This document shows positions 54,302 to 60,074 of a stretch of DNA of 60,074 bases, piece after piece. The notes under the pieces are model-generated. The model made no database searches. It was given only the letters and a program-made list of their open reading frames with translations, and was not told the origin of the DNA. The position numbers and the translations under genes were made by a program. The stretch covers positions 1 to 60,074 of the forward strand of contig SCVK01000133.1 of the NCBI GenBank assembly GCA_004297075.1, written 5' to 3'. Each line of letters opens with the position of its first letter. The first letter of the stretch is position 1. This DNA comes from Chitinophagaceae bacterium. Lineage in GTDB: Bacteria; Bacteroidota; Bacteroidia; Chitinophagales; Chitinophagaceae.

Positions 54302-54586
54302 ATGTCAAGTATTGTAGTATTAGAAGAGAGCGAGTTGAGAAAACTTGTAAAGGAATCAATGGCCGAAGTCTTGAATTCAGGGCAAAGTAGAACTGCCGAA
54401 AACGGGCTAAGTTCAGTAGAAGAACCTCTGCTAAGCAGGCAGCAGATGGCAGCAGAGCTAAACATATCTCTGGTCACTCTAACCGACTGGATGAAAAAAG
54501 GACTCCCTTATTTACGAATGAATGGCCGCGTGTATTTCCGACGCTCAGAAGTAATTGCCTCCATGCGACATAATGTTCTGAAGTAA
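54302..54586 (+). CDS. Helix-turn-helix protein of the excisionase/HTH_17 type
   Basis: 94 residues. The C-terminal half has LLSRQQMAAELNISLVTLTDW, then MKKGLPYLRMNGRVYFRRSEV, the winged HTH of MerR/excisionase-type proteins. The first 45 residues are acidic. It is the first gene of the mobilization module and is followed by a repeat region. It may serve as excisionase (recombination directionality factor) or as regulator of the mob genes. Confidence 0.85.
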   Translation: MSSIVVLEESELRKLVKESMAEVLNSGQSRTAENGLSSVEEPLLSRQQMAAELNISLVTLTDWMKKGLPYLRMNGRVYFRRSEVIASMRHNVLK

Positions 54587-54600
54587 ACCCACTACCAAAA

Positions 54601-54706
54601 GTGTCACCAAAAACAATCAGCGATCATATCGGTGTGACGAAAATCACATCGCATTAAGGTAACACCAAAAGTATTTCAGCACCTAAATGGTCACACGAAA
54701 ATCACA
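54601..54706. repeat. Repeat cluster before the mobilization genes
   Basis: Four related motifs: GTGTCACCAAAAAC (54601), GTGTGACGAAAATCACA (54632-54648), GGTAACACCAAAAGT (54658-54672) and GGTCACACGAAAATCACA (54689-54706). The second contains a TGTGA/TCACA inverted repeat around CGAAAA. They look like iterons or relaxosome-protein sites and end 16 bases before the first MobC-like gene. Confidence 0.6.
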
Positions 54707-54721
54707 GTATAAATATCCTAT

Positions 54722-55102
54722 ATGGAAACTCGGAAAATTAATTCAGTAATACAGAAATCCGGCAGACCAAGAAAACATGTGAAGAAAGATCAGCGTTTGA
54801 CACTTGTATGTACAGAAACAGAACGCCAATATATATCCAAGTGGGCAAAGGAACAGGATTTAACAGTCTCAGATTATCTAAGACGAAAGGCTTTTAGTCA
54901 AATAGAGCAAAAAACAGATCCAGAGTTCTCGCGGGAAGCAAGACCAATGCTCGTCCAATTAAATTATCTGATCGGAAATCTAAAAGAGATGTTGGAAAAG
55001 GAACAGGGGTTATCATTTACAGCCTTGAAACTTGCAGGTGTCAAATCCATTATACAACAAATCAGTCTGCTTCAAGCAACGCTTGTGCCATATACCAACT
55101 AA
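54722..55102 (+). CDS. MobC-like mobilization protein (ribbon-helix-helix)
   Basis: 126 residues with a basic N-terminus (SGRPRKHVKKDQR), then LTLVCTETERQYISKWAKEQ and LTVSDYLRRKAF, the ribbon-helix-helix pattern of MobC proteins, and a helical C-terminus. It binds near oriT in the relaxosome. A second protein of the same type is encoded at 56158-56538, so two different copies are present. Confidence 0.82.
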   Translation: METRKINSVIQKSGRPRKHVKKDQRLTLVCTETERQYISKWAKEQDLTVSDYLRRKAFSQIEQKTDPEFSREARPMLVQLNYLIGNLKEMLEKEQGLSFTALKLAGVKSIIQQISLLQATLVPYTN

Positions 55103-55114
55103 AAGAAAAATTCT

Positions 55115-56047
55115 ATGGAGCGCGATAAATTGTCCATTGCAGAAGTAAAGAAAATCGACATGGTTGAGTACCTGGAGAAACTGGGCCATTCACCCAATAA
55201 GATAAGAAATAATGACTACTGGTATCTCTCGCCATTGAGGGATGAAAAAACGCCGTCATTTAAAGTAGACCGGAAGCTGAATGTGTGGTATGATCATGGT
55301 CTGCAGAAAGGAGGAAACTTAGTTGATTTTGGTATCCTGTTTTATCAATGCACAGTAAAGGAGTTACTGCAAAAAATAGAACAAAAAAATCACTTTCCTT
55401 TTCACACGCAATCCCCCCTTTTTAAAAGCATTTCTTTTTCCGCTGCTGGTGAAAAAGAAAAAATTGTAGTCCGGGATGTGAGGTCAAATATCAAGTTATT
55501 ATCGTTGAAGCAATACCTGTCATTCAGAAAAATTCCACTGGAAATTGCGAACCGGTTTTGCAAGGAAATTGATTTCGATTTGTATGATAAAAAATACACG
55601 GTGATCGGGTTTCAAAACAGCGCCGGTGGATATGAATTGCGCAGCGCTAACTTCAAAGGAAGCAGCAGTCCAAAAGAAGTGACACTAATCGGGAAGAATC
55701 TGTCAAATGAAATTCTCGTTTTTGAAGGCTTTATAGATTTTCTTTCTTACCAAACAATGCATCAGCGCAAGTTTATCATGATGACAAAACAGCAGCCAAA
55801 TTTTCTAGTGTTGAACTCAATTGGCTTCATGGAAAAGATGAAGCCGCAACTTGAAAAATATCCTTCCATTCATTTATACCTCGATCGGGATAACAAAGGA
55901 TTGACTATCACAAAAGAAGTATTGGCAATCAGCAGAAAGTACCGGGACGAAAGCCTTATTTATAAAAATCACAAAGACTTAAATGAGTTTCTAATGAAAG
56001 AGCATTTCGAACAAAGGCAATCACAAAGGAGAGGTAGGCGGCTTTGA
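55115..56047 (+). CDS. Toprim domain primase-like protein
   Basis: 310 residues. The N-terminal 100 residues are like the zinc-finger/primase N-domain but with few Cys (YLSPLRDEKTPSFKV, then WYDHGLQKGGNLVDF). The toprim domain (about 190-290) has ILVFEGFIDFLSY (catalytic Glu) and LYLDRDNKGL (DxD). It may prime replication of the transferred single strand. A relic of a related gene is at 16383-16478. 12 bases after the MobC-like gene. Confidence 0.9.
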   Translation: MERDKLSIAEVKKIDMVEYLEKLGHSPNKIRNNDYWYLSPLRDEKTPSFKVDRKLNVWYDHGLQKGGNLVDFGILFYQCTVKELLQKIEQKNHFPFHTQSPLFKSISFSAAGEKEKIVVRDVRSNIKLLSLKQYLSFRKIPLEIANRFCKEIDFDLYDKKYTVIGFQNSAGGYELRSANFKGSSSPKEVTLIGKNLSNEILVFEGFIDFLSYQTMHQRKFIMMTKQQPNFLVLNSIGFMEKMKPQLEKYPSIHLYLDRDNKGLTITKEVLAISRKYRDESLIYKNHKDLNEFLMKEHFEQRQSQRRGRRL

Positions 56048-56054
56048 CTTTTTC

Positions 56055-56094
56055 GGAGCGAGCTATGTTTCGGGAACCCCGAAACGCTCGCTCC
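56055..56094. repeat. Large stem-loop, oriT candidate (part 1)
   Basis: Outer arms GGAGCGAGC (56055-56063) and GCTCGCTCC (56086-56094), inner arms GTTTCGGG (56067-56074) and CCCGAAAC (56078-56085), loop AAC, with a 3-base bulge on one side. 17 base pairs in total, between the primase and the MobC/relaxase pair. Confidence 0.6.
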
Positions 56095-56118
56095 ATTCAT
56101 GCTATCGCATTCATGGAG

Positions 56119-56141
56119 AGGGTTCGCCACTGGCGAACCCT
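56119..56141. repeat. Second stem-loop, oriT candidate (part 2)
   Basis: AGGGTTCGCC-ACT-GGCGAACCCT, a perfect 10-bp stem with a 3-base loop. It lies 17 bases before the ATG of the MobC-like gene at 56158. It has no T-run, so it is not a normal terminator. Confidence 0.6.
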
Positions 56142-56157
56142 AAAGATTAGTCAAGCA

Positions 56158-56538
56158 ATGAAGACAACAAAAAAACATAGTAATAGTAAAGGTGGCAGGC
56201 CTCCCAAAGAGATCAAGCGGAATAAAACAATCACCGTGCATTGCAGTGCTTTTGAACAAAGATTGCTTAGAGAAAAGGGAAAGGAAGCTGGTATAACTGC
56301 CTCTGAATATTTACGGGAGATCGGACTAACCGGAAAAATTGACAGGCCAAAAAGAGAGTTTCCGAAAGATGCTTTGTTGTTGAAAGGAACATTAAATCAT
56401 ATAGCCGCGAACCTAAATCAAATTGCTAAAAAAAGAAATAGTGGAGAAAATCTGGGCGCATTTATGCGAGAGCAATTGGACGAATTATCTGGACAGTTAC
56501 ACACAATTACCATCACTATCAGAAACTACTTTTCATGA
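56158..56538 (+). CDS. MobC-type relaxosome accessory protein
   Basis: 126 residues from the ATG at 56158; an upstream frame to 56044 would run through the hairpins and is rejected. It has a basic start (KGGRPPKEIKRNKT), ITVHCSAFEQRLLREKGKEAG, ITASEYLREIGL and the MobC-like LKGTLNHIAANLNQIAKKRN. It overlaps the relaxase start by 4 bases, so the two are coupled. Confidence 0.88.
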   Translation: MKTTKKHSNSKGGRPPKEIKRNKTITVHCSAFEQRLLREKGKEAGITASEYLREIGLTGKIDRPKREFPKDALLLKGTLNHIAANLNQIAKKRNSGENLGAFMREQLDELSGQLHTITITIRNYFS

Positions 56539-57557
56539 TCGGAAAAATTACCATTGGAAAATCATTTGGCGGTTGCATCCGATACTGTCTTGAAGATAAG
56601 CTGGAACTAACTAATGAAGAGAAGCAGACCATGAGTAAACAAGATGGCTTAAAACATGAGAACAGGGCGGAAGTTTTGGAATACAATATGTGCTTCGGCG
56701 AAAAGAAAGAACTGACCCGTCAATTCAATGAAGTGCGGGCACTCAGGCCACAACTTTCAAGTCCTGTCATGCACATTACTTTGAGCCTCGATCAGGAGGA
56801 TGTTTTTACAACCGAAACTCTGCGGCAGATCGGACAAGATTTTGCAAAGGAGTTTGGTTTTGAAAAGAATCAATACATCGCCATTTATCACCAAGATACT
56901 AAACACCCGCATCTGCATATTGTAGTTAACCGGGTAGGTTTTGACGGCAGCAGGATCAGTGACTCCAACAGCTATAGGAAAATAGCTAACCTCTGCCGCA
57001 AGCTTGAATTGAAATATGAATTAAAACAAGTCTTAAACCCTGGAAAATTTATGACACAGCAGCAACGTCACGAACATAGCCGGGAACAAAGAATTGATCA
57101 GCGCAAAGAACACTTAAAACAAAATATCAGGGACTGTCTTTTAACCGCTACAAACTTTTCTGATTTTGTACACAAAATGGAACAACAAAAAATACAGGTT
57201 ATTAAAAGTCGGGGTATCAGTTTTATAGACGACAAGAAGATGAAGGTAAAGGGAAGCGAGGTTGGATATTCTTTAAGCACAATTGAGAAGATACTTAGTC
57301 ATTCAATTGAAAGACGGCAACGGTTGTATCAGCAATTAGAACAAGAGAAAAAACAATCACCAAAGATTGCCTACAAGCAGCAATCAAAATCTTTGTCTTT
57401 TAGTATATCAAAACACCTGGAGCAACAAAAGAACCTGGATTTAAGCAAAACTTTGGAAATTTTATTAAGACAGGAACGGGATTTCAATCAAACACCCTAT
57501 GAATTAATACATCAAAAGAAGAAACGAAAAAGTCAATCACAACATTTATCAAGATAA
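56535..57557 (+). CDS. Relaxase (MobA/VirD2-like mobilization nuclease)
   Basis: 340 residues. The relaxase domain (about 1-170) has GGCIRYCLEDKLE near the start, LDQEDVFTTETLRQ in the middle, and the three-His motif HQDTKHPHLHIVVNRV (about 118-133). A catalytic Tyr is likely in the first part (RYCLED, Tyr16). The rest is Lys/Gln rich. It nicks oriT and leads the strand to a helper transfer system. It is shorter than many relaxases but intact. Confidence 0.93.
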   Translation: MIGKITIGKSFGGCIRYCLEDKLELTNEEKQTMSKQDGLKHENRAEVLEYNMCFGEKKELTRQFNEVRALRPQLSSPVMHITLSLDQEDVFTTETLRQIGQDFAKEFGFEKNQYIAIYHQDTKHPHLHIVVNRVGFDGSRISDSNSYRKIANLCRKLELKYELKQVLNPGKFMTQQQRHEHSREQRIDQRKEHLKQNIRDCLLTATNFSDFVHKMEQQKIQVIKSRGISFIDDKKMKVKGSEVGYSLSTIEKILSHSIERRQRLYQQLEQEKKQSPKIAYKQQSKSLSFSISKHLEQQKNLDLSKTLEILLRQERDFNQTPYELIHQKKKRKSQSQHLSR

Positions 57558-57567
57558 AAAATAGATC

Positions 57568-58221
57568 ATGGAACAGAAAACTATGGAAAAAGTATTGAAT
57601 CAAATTTCTGAAGAACAGTTACAGAACAACCAGGAATTAAGATCTGTAAAGACGGTTCAGGAAAAACAAAATCAGGCACTTGAAAAAGACCGGGAACAAA
57701 TCAATTTATTAAACAGGAACATGGAAACAATGAAAACAGAGCAACAAACACTTTTGCAACTCGCAACTGCGCCAATTCAGCAAATTGAAGCATTTGGCGC
57801 AGAAATCAAAGAACACTCTGAACTCCTGAAAAAACCCCTTACACAAGAGATAGTACATGTTCATCATGTGCCCAGGTTATTGATTGCAACAATAGCATTG
57901 TTCTGTATTGGTATAGGAATTAGCATGGGCTGGTATCAAACCGGCCAGCGTTTGAATCAATATCTGAAAAATGATACCAAATGGAGAAGGCTGTCACTTG
58001 ATGCCAATGTTAGTTTGACAAAATATATGCAGGATGTTTCTGATAGCGTTGAACAAAACCCGGACAAAATAAGAGAGGAGGTCAAAGCTGAGGAAGAGCA
58101 TAACCTGCAGGTTTGGAACTTACAGCAAAAGATGAAAGCTGATAGTGCCGAGATGCGTTCTTTAGTACCAAATATCCCGACTATCACAAATATGGGTAAC
58201 CATAATACTAAGAAAAAGTAA
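57568..58221 (+). CDS. Coiled-coil membrane protein of the mobilization module
   Basis: 217 residues. A coiled coil covers residues 1 to about 85 (rich in Glu, Gln and Lys). One TM helix lies at about 108-128 (LLIATIALFCIGIGISMGWY), then a second charged helical part. It starts 10 bases after the relaxase. No family recognised; its position suggests that it links the relaxosome to the membrane or to the helper system. Confidence 0.72.
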   Translation: MEQKTMEKVLNQISEEQLQNNQELRSVKTVQEKQNQALEKDREQINLLNRNMETMKTEQQTLLQLATAPIQQIEAFGAEIKEHSELLKKPLTQEIVHVHHVPRLLIATIALFCIGIGISMGWYQTGQRLNQYLKNDTKWRRLSLDANVSLTKYMQDVSDSVEQNPDKIREEVKAEEEHNLQVWNLQQKMKADSAEMRSLVPNIPTITNMGNHNTKKK

Positions 58222-58245
58222 ACCCAATACTCAAAACGGTAATAA

Positions 58246-58569
58246 ATGTCAGTTTGTAGTAATTTTACCTACATGCAAGGGCCAAACCTCCATAAGCGAT
58301 TATTCTGGGAATATGATTTTGACCGGATCGACTGGCAAAAAGAATCAGTCGGTATCATTGGTCGTGTCATTGAACGGGGTACGGAGCAGGAATGGAAGGA
58401 ACTCATTCGCTATTATAGTGAGCAGAAGGTGATTAGTACATTGAAAAATGACATTAAGTTTTTGCCGGATTACAGCATTAACGATGTATGTCATTATTTC
58501 AAACTAAAACCCGAAGAGTTACTATGTTACATAAGGAAACAGTCGAGGCCGGGACATTGGGACTTATAA
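58246..58569 (+). CDS. Antitoxin-like partner of an AbiEii-type toxin
   Basis: 107 residues, acidic-aromatic, with LFWEYDFDRIDWQKESVGII near the start and a C-terminal YSINDVCHYFKLKPEELLCY. It resembles DUF6922-like proteins encoded before AbiEii-type nucleotidyltransferases. Its end overlaps the toxin start by 46 bases, which indicates coupling. Antitoxin role is inferred from the pair. Confidence 0.75.
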   Translation: MSVCSNFTYMQGPNLHKRLFWEYDFDRIDWQKESVGIIGRVIERGTEQEWKELIRYYSEQKVISTLKNDIKFLPDYSINDVCHYFKLKPEELLCYIRKQSRPGHWDL

Positions 58570-59270
58570 AACGCCTGATGAGTGATGAGAATTTAAAAGA
58601 ATTCACTCTCGTTGGCGGAACTGCATTATCACTTCAAGTCGGTCATAGGATATCAATAGATATTGACCTGTTCAATAAACGGAATTTTGATAGTGAAGCG
58701 TTGAAAGAATATCTTATCAAAGAGTACAAGGCCGAAAATATCCGTTGCTACAATAATGCATTACTTTGCTTTATTGATGGAATAAAAATTGATATGATCG
58801 CTCACCGCGTACCCGACATCAAAGCAATCATAATAGAAGAAGGTATCAGGATGGCATCTCTCGAGGATATAGGAGCCATGAAACTAAATGCCATTACTCG
58901 CAATGGAACCAGGTTTAAGGATTTTGTAGATATGTACGTTCTGCTTTCCTATAAGCCTTTGGAGGTATATGGTGCAGCATTTGAAAATAAATACTTTGCA
59001 GAAGAACTTTCCCGCGCCGTTACTTATCTTTCGCTTAAATATCATAAAGAAATTATACCTGCAACGATTCAATTTATGGGTAAAGAGTTAACATTATCTC
59101 TTCTTGCTGAACGATTTGAGCAAGCGATACTTAACCCTTCTCAAATCTTTGGTAAATATGTAACACAGTCACGGGAATTGAAACAGGATATAAGCAAAGA
59201 GCAGAAACCCGATAAAGAAATAAAACAGAATAGGCAGAGACCGGATAGTGGTCGCGGTTATCGTATGTAG
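58524..59270 (+). CDS. AbiEii/AbiGii-type nucleotidyltransferase toxin
   Basis: 248 residues from the ATG at 58524. The nucleotidyltransferase motif is clear: LVGGTALSLQVGHR followed by ISIDIDLF (GG...DxD). Further on DMIAHRVPDIKAI and ASLEDIGAMKLNAI as in AbiEii. The C-terminal 40 residues are polar. Together with the upstream gene it forms a type IV-like toxin-antitoxin or abortive-infection pair, which can also stabilise the element. Confidence 0.9.
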   Translation: MLHKETVEAGTLGLIKRLMSDENLKEFTLVGGTALSLQVGHRISIDIDLFNKRNFDSEALKEYLIKEYKAENIRCYNNALLCFIDGIKIDMIAHRVPDIKAIIIEEGIRMASLEDIGAMKLNAITRNGTRFKDFVDMYVLLSYKPLEVYGAAFENKYFAEELSRAVTYLSLKYHKEIIPATIQFMGKELTLSLLAERFEQAILNPSQIFGKYVTQSRELKQDISKEQKPDKEIKQNRQRPDSGRGYRM

Positions 59271-59348
59271 TGCAAAGCCTGTGTTTTGTACTTGGCTGCC
59301 GCGCCCGGCAGCATTTGCAAAAAGCCAGGCATCTGAATTGCTTGGCTC

Positions 59349-59427
59349 TTTCGTTTAGCGGGATGATGGCAGGAACTTTCAAATCTTCATTCAGCAGCAA
59401 AACGTGCCATCATCCCGCTAAACGAAA
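59349..59427. repeat. Perfect 23-bp inverted repeat with a 33-base loop
   Basis: Left arm 59349-59371 and right arm 59405-59427 are exact reverse complements (the core contains TTTAGCGGGATGATGG). The loop is 33 bases. The right arm is followed by A rather than T, so it does not look like a standard terminator of the toxin gene. A smaller hairpin GCTGCCG/CGGCAGC is at 59295-59312. Between 59271 and 59498 there is no gene. Confidence 0.75.
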
Positions 59428-59498
59428 AAAAATAATTTCGCATCATCTCCTTAGCCCATTTACTCTTTTCCTATCTTCCATAAAACTCAATAGCTGTT

Positions 59499-59705
59499 AT
59501 GGATATCGGTACTGTAATCCACATCGTCTCTTTACCGGTTATTATTATTCTTTTTGTGGCAGCCCGCAAATCAGAACTAAACAAAAAATATAAAAGATCC
59601 TTTGCTTTATATATACTGATGGCACTAGTATGCCTTGCCTTGTTTTCAGTGGATAGCTTAAAAACTCTTGATTCAACTTTTTTTAGGAAATTTTCTTTGA
59701 TGTAG
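59499..59705 (+). CDS. Possible small two-helix membrane protein
   Basis: 68 residues with two hydrophobic helices (VIHIVSLPVIIILFVAA and FALYILMALVCLALFSV) separated by a Lys-rich loop. It lies between the inverted repeat and the right end. No family recognised. The hydrophobic layout supports coding, but there is no other evidence. Confidence 0.4.
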   Translation: MDIGTVIHIVSLPVIIILFVAARKSELNKKYKRSFALYILMALVCLALFSVDSLKTLDSTFFRKFSLM

Positions 59706-59733
59706 GTCTGGGGTATCCTCAAAAAGAAATAAA

Positions 59734-59753
59734 CTGTCCGAAATATGTCCGAA
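59734..59753 (+). repeat. Right putative integrase arm-type site (tandem TGTCCGAA)
   Basis: CTGTCCGAAATATGTCCGAA matches 7704-7723 at 19 of 20 positions. It lies 33 bases inside attR. It is in the same orientation as the left copy. Confidence 0.65.
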
Positions 59754-59786
59754 CAGTTCATAACTAATTGATAATCAATACTACTT

Positions 59787-59809
59787 GTCGGGAAGACAGG
59801 ATTCGAACC
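59787..59809 (-). repeat. attR within the tRNA-Pro gene
   Basis: The right copy of the 23-bp direct repeat, containing the 3' acceptor strand and most of the T-arm of tRNA-Pro. The full tRNA remains intact here. Confidence 0.88.
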
Positions 59810-59861
59810 TGCGACCCCCTGGTCCCAAACCAGGTGCGCTACCGGCCTGCGCTACTTCCCG
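59788..59861 (-). tRNA. tRNA-Pro (anticodon UGG)
   Basis: A complete cloverleaf on the minus strand. Acceptor CGGGAAG/CTTCCCG, discriminator A, anticodon arm CCTGG-TTTGGGA-CCAGG with the anticodon TGG, T-arm CAGG/TTCGAAT. CCA is not encoded. It is the integration target of the element and its 3' half doubles as attR. Confidence 0.95.
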
Positions 59862-59865
59862 ATTC

Positions 59866-59893
59866 ATCCACCGAAGCGTCGGCGTAGGTGGAT
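59866..59893. repeat. REP-like stem-loop 1
   Basis: ATCCACC ... GGTGGAT with a 14-base centre containing GAAGCGTCGGCG. It lies between the two tRNA genes and resembles the second copy at 59913-59940. Confidence 0.55.
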
Positions 59894-59912
59894 CTCTTAC
59901 TTCCGGTACCCA

Positions 59913-59940
59913 ATCCGCCTTCGCTGAAGCTTTGGCGGAT
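59913..59940. repeat. REP-like stem-loop 2
   Basis: ATCCGCC ... GGCGGAT around TTCGCTGAAGCTTT, a shape frequent in intergenic regions of Bacteroidota. Same size as the first copy. Confidence 0.6.
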
Positions 59941-59945
59941 GAGAG

Positions 59946-60034
59946 CGGTGAGGGAGGGATTCGAACCCTCGGTACAGTTTAACCCGTACGGCAGTTTAGC
60001 AAACTACTGGATTGAGCCACTCTCCCACCTCACC
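59946..60034 (-). tRNA. tRNA-Ser (anticodon GCU)
   Basis: 89 bases with the long variable arm of serine tRNAs. Acceptor GGTGAGG/CCTCACC, discriminator G, anticodon loop TTTGCTAA with GCT, T-arm GAGGG-TTCGAAT-CCCTC. CCA is not encoded. It is transcribed in the same direction as tRNA-Pro, 84 bases upstream of it, so they may form one transcript. Confidence 0.94.
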
Positions 60035-60074
60035 GTCCTGCTCTTTTCAGAGAGGGCTGCAAAAATAGGTTGCC

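Larger units (their letters stand above)
7562..59809. mobile_element. Integrative mobilizable element carrying metal-resistance cargo, inserted at tRNA-Pro
   Basis: About 52.2 kb bounded by a 23-bp direct repeat (7562-7584 and 59787-59809, one mismatch) made of the 3' end of tRNA-Pro(UGG). It has a tyrosine recombinase at the left end and a relaxase, MobC-like proteins and primase at the right end. Tandem TGTCCGAA motifs lie just inside both ends. No TraG/TraJ-type or VirB-type genes are seen, so transfer would need a helper. The cargo is dominated by copper, zinc/cadmium and mercury-type functions. The insertion keeps the complete tRNA on the right and leaves only a 3' stub on the left, as expected for tRNA-targeting integrases. 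Confidence 0.9.

Noticed and set aside
7562-59809. Possibility of a prophage or a self-transmissible ICE
   Set aside because: No capsid, terminase, tail or lysis genes and no TraG/TraJ/TraN-type or VirB-type genes are seen; only mobilization genes are present.
1-60074. CRISPR arrays
   Set aside because: No series of regularly spaced repeats was seen on reading the window; the repeats at 54601-54706 are irregular and too few.

Overview
The window is bacterial and almost certainly from the Bacteroidota, most likely a Chitinophaga-like member of the Chitinophagaceae. Support: a SusC/SusD pair, lipoproteins with Bacteroidota-style signal peptides, weak or absent Shine-Dalgarno sequences, several TAnnTTTG-type -7 boxes, and protein families that are largely confined to this phylum (DUF6660, HYC_CC_PP, the GDCCVFCSYG protein, CusA fused to TolC). 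The chromosome itself is seen only at the two ends: positions 1-7561 (SusD/SusC, a LytS/LytTR two-component pair, a PfkB sugar kinase, a DUF3037/HipA-like pair) and about 59810-60074 (the 5' part of tRNA-Pro, two REP-like stem-loops, tRNA-Ser).

Everything between is one integrated element of about 52.2 kb. It sits in the 3' end of tRNA-Pro(UGG). A 23-bp copy of the tRNA 3' end (one mismatch) lies at 7562-7584 and the complete tRNA at 59788-59861. A tyrosine recombinase starts 170 bp inside the left end. The same tandem 20-bp motif (two TGTCCGAA units, one mismatch between ends) lies just inside both ends and probably marks integrase arm sites. The tRNA's own terminator is stranded beside the left end. 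The right end carries mobilization genes (HTH/excisionase-like protein, two ribbon-helix-helix MobC-like proteins, toprim primase, relaxase, coiled-coil membrane protein) with oriT-like hairpins, and an AbiE-type toxin-antitoxin pair. No conjugation (T4SS) genes are present, so it looks like an integrative mobilizable element rather than a self-transmissible ICE.

The cargo is about 40 kb of metal handling, in blocks. (1) 11.3-15.1 kb: a DtxR-family regulator, divergent from a di-heme oxidoreductase, Rieske protein and porin operon, with palindromes between them. (2) 16.5-31.4 kb: small membrane proteins on the plus strand, then a long minus-strand run: small proteins, CusA-TolC fusion, CusB, SpoIIAA-like, MgtC, CDF, DUF1345, an unusual NRAMP, a HupE-like protein and a Zn/Cd P-type ATPase. 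(3) 33.1-49.9 kb: copper detoxification, with a minus-strand run of periplasmic and outer-membrane proteins (HMBD, HMA, HYC_CC_PP, TlpA, a multicopper oxidase fused to a CopB barrel, a CPH-type ATPase, DUF3347 proteins). Divergent from it are an HMA-AraC regulator, a CPC-type CopA ATPase, a ferredoxin reductase-like protein and a small HMA protein. (4) 51.4-52.7 kb: ArsR, a MerT-MerP fusion and a GDCCVFCSYG protein, without a mercuric reductase.

The element is a mosaic. Decay products include a piece of a second mobilization primase at 16.4 kb, an L,D-transpeptidase fragment at 50.1 kb, and an IS4-like transposase relic joined in frame to an IS110-like relic at 52.8-53.9 kb. All assignments come from reading the sequence; no searches were run.
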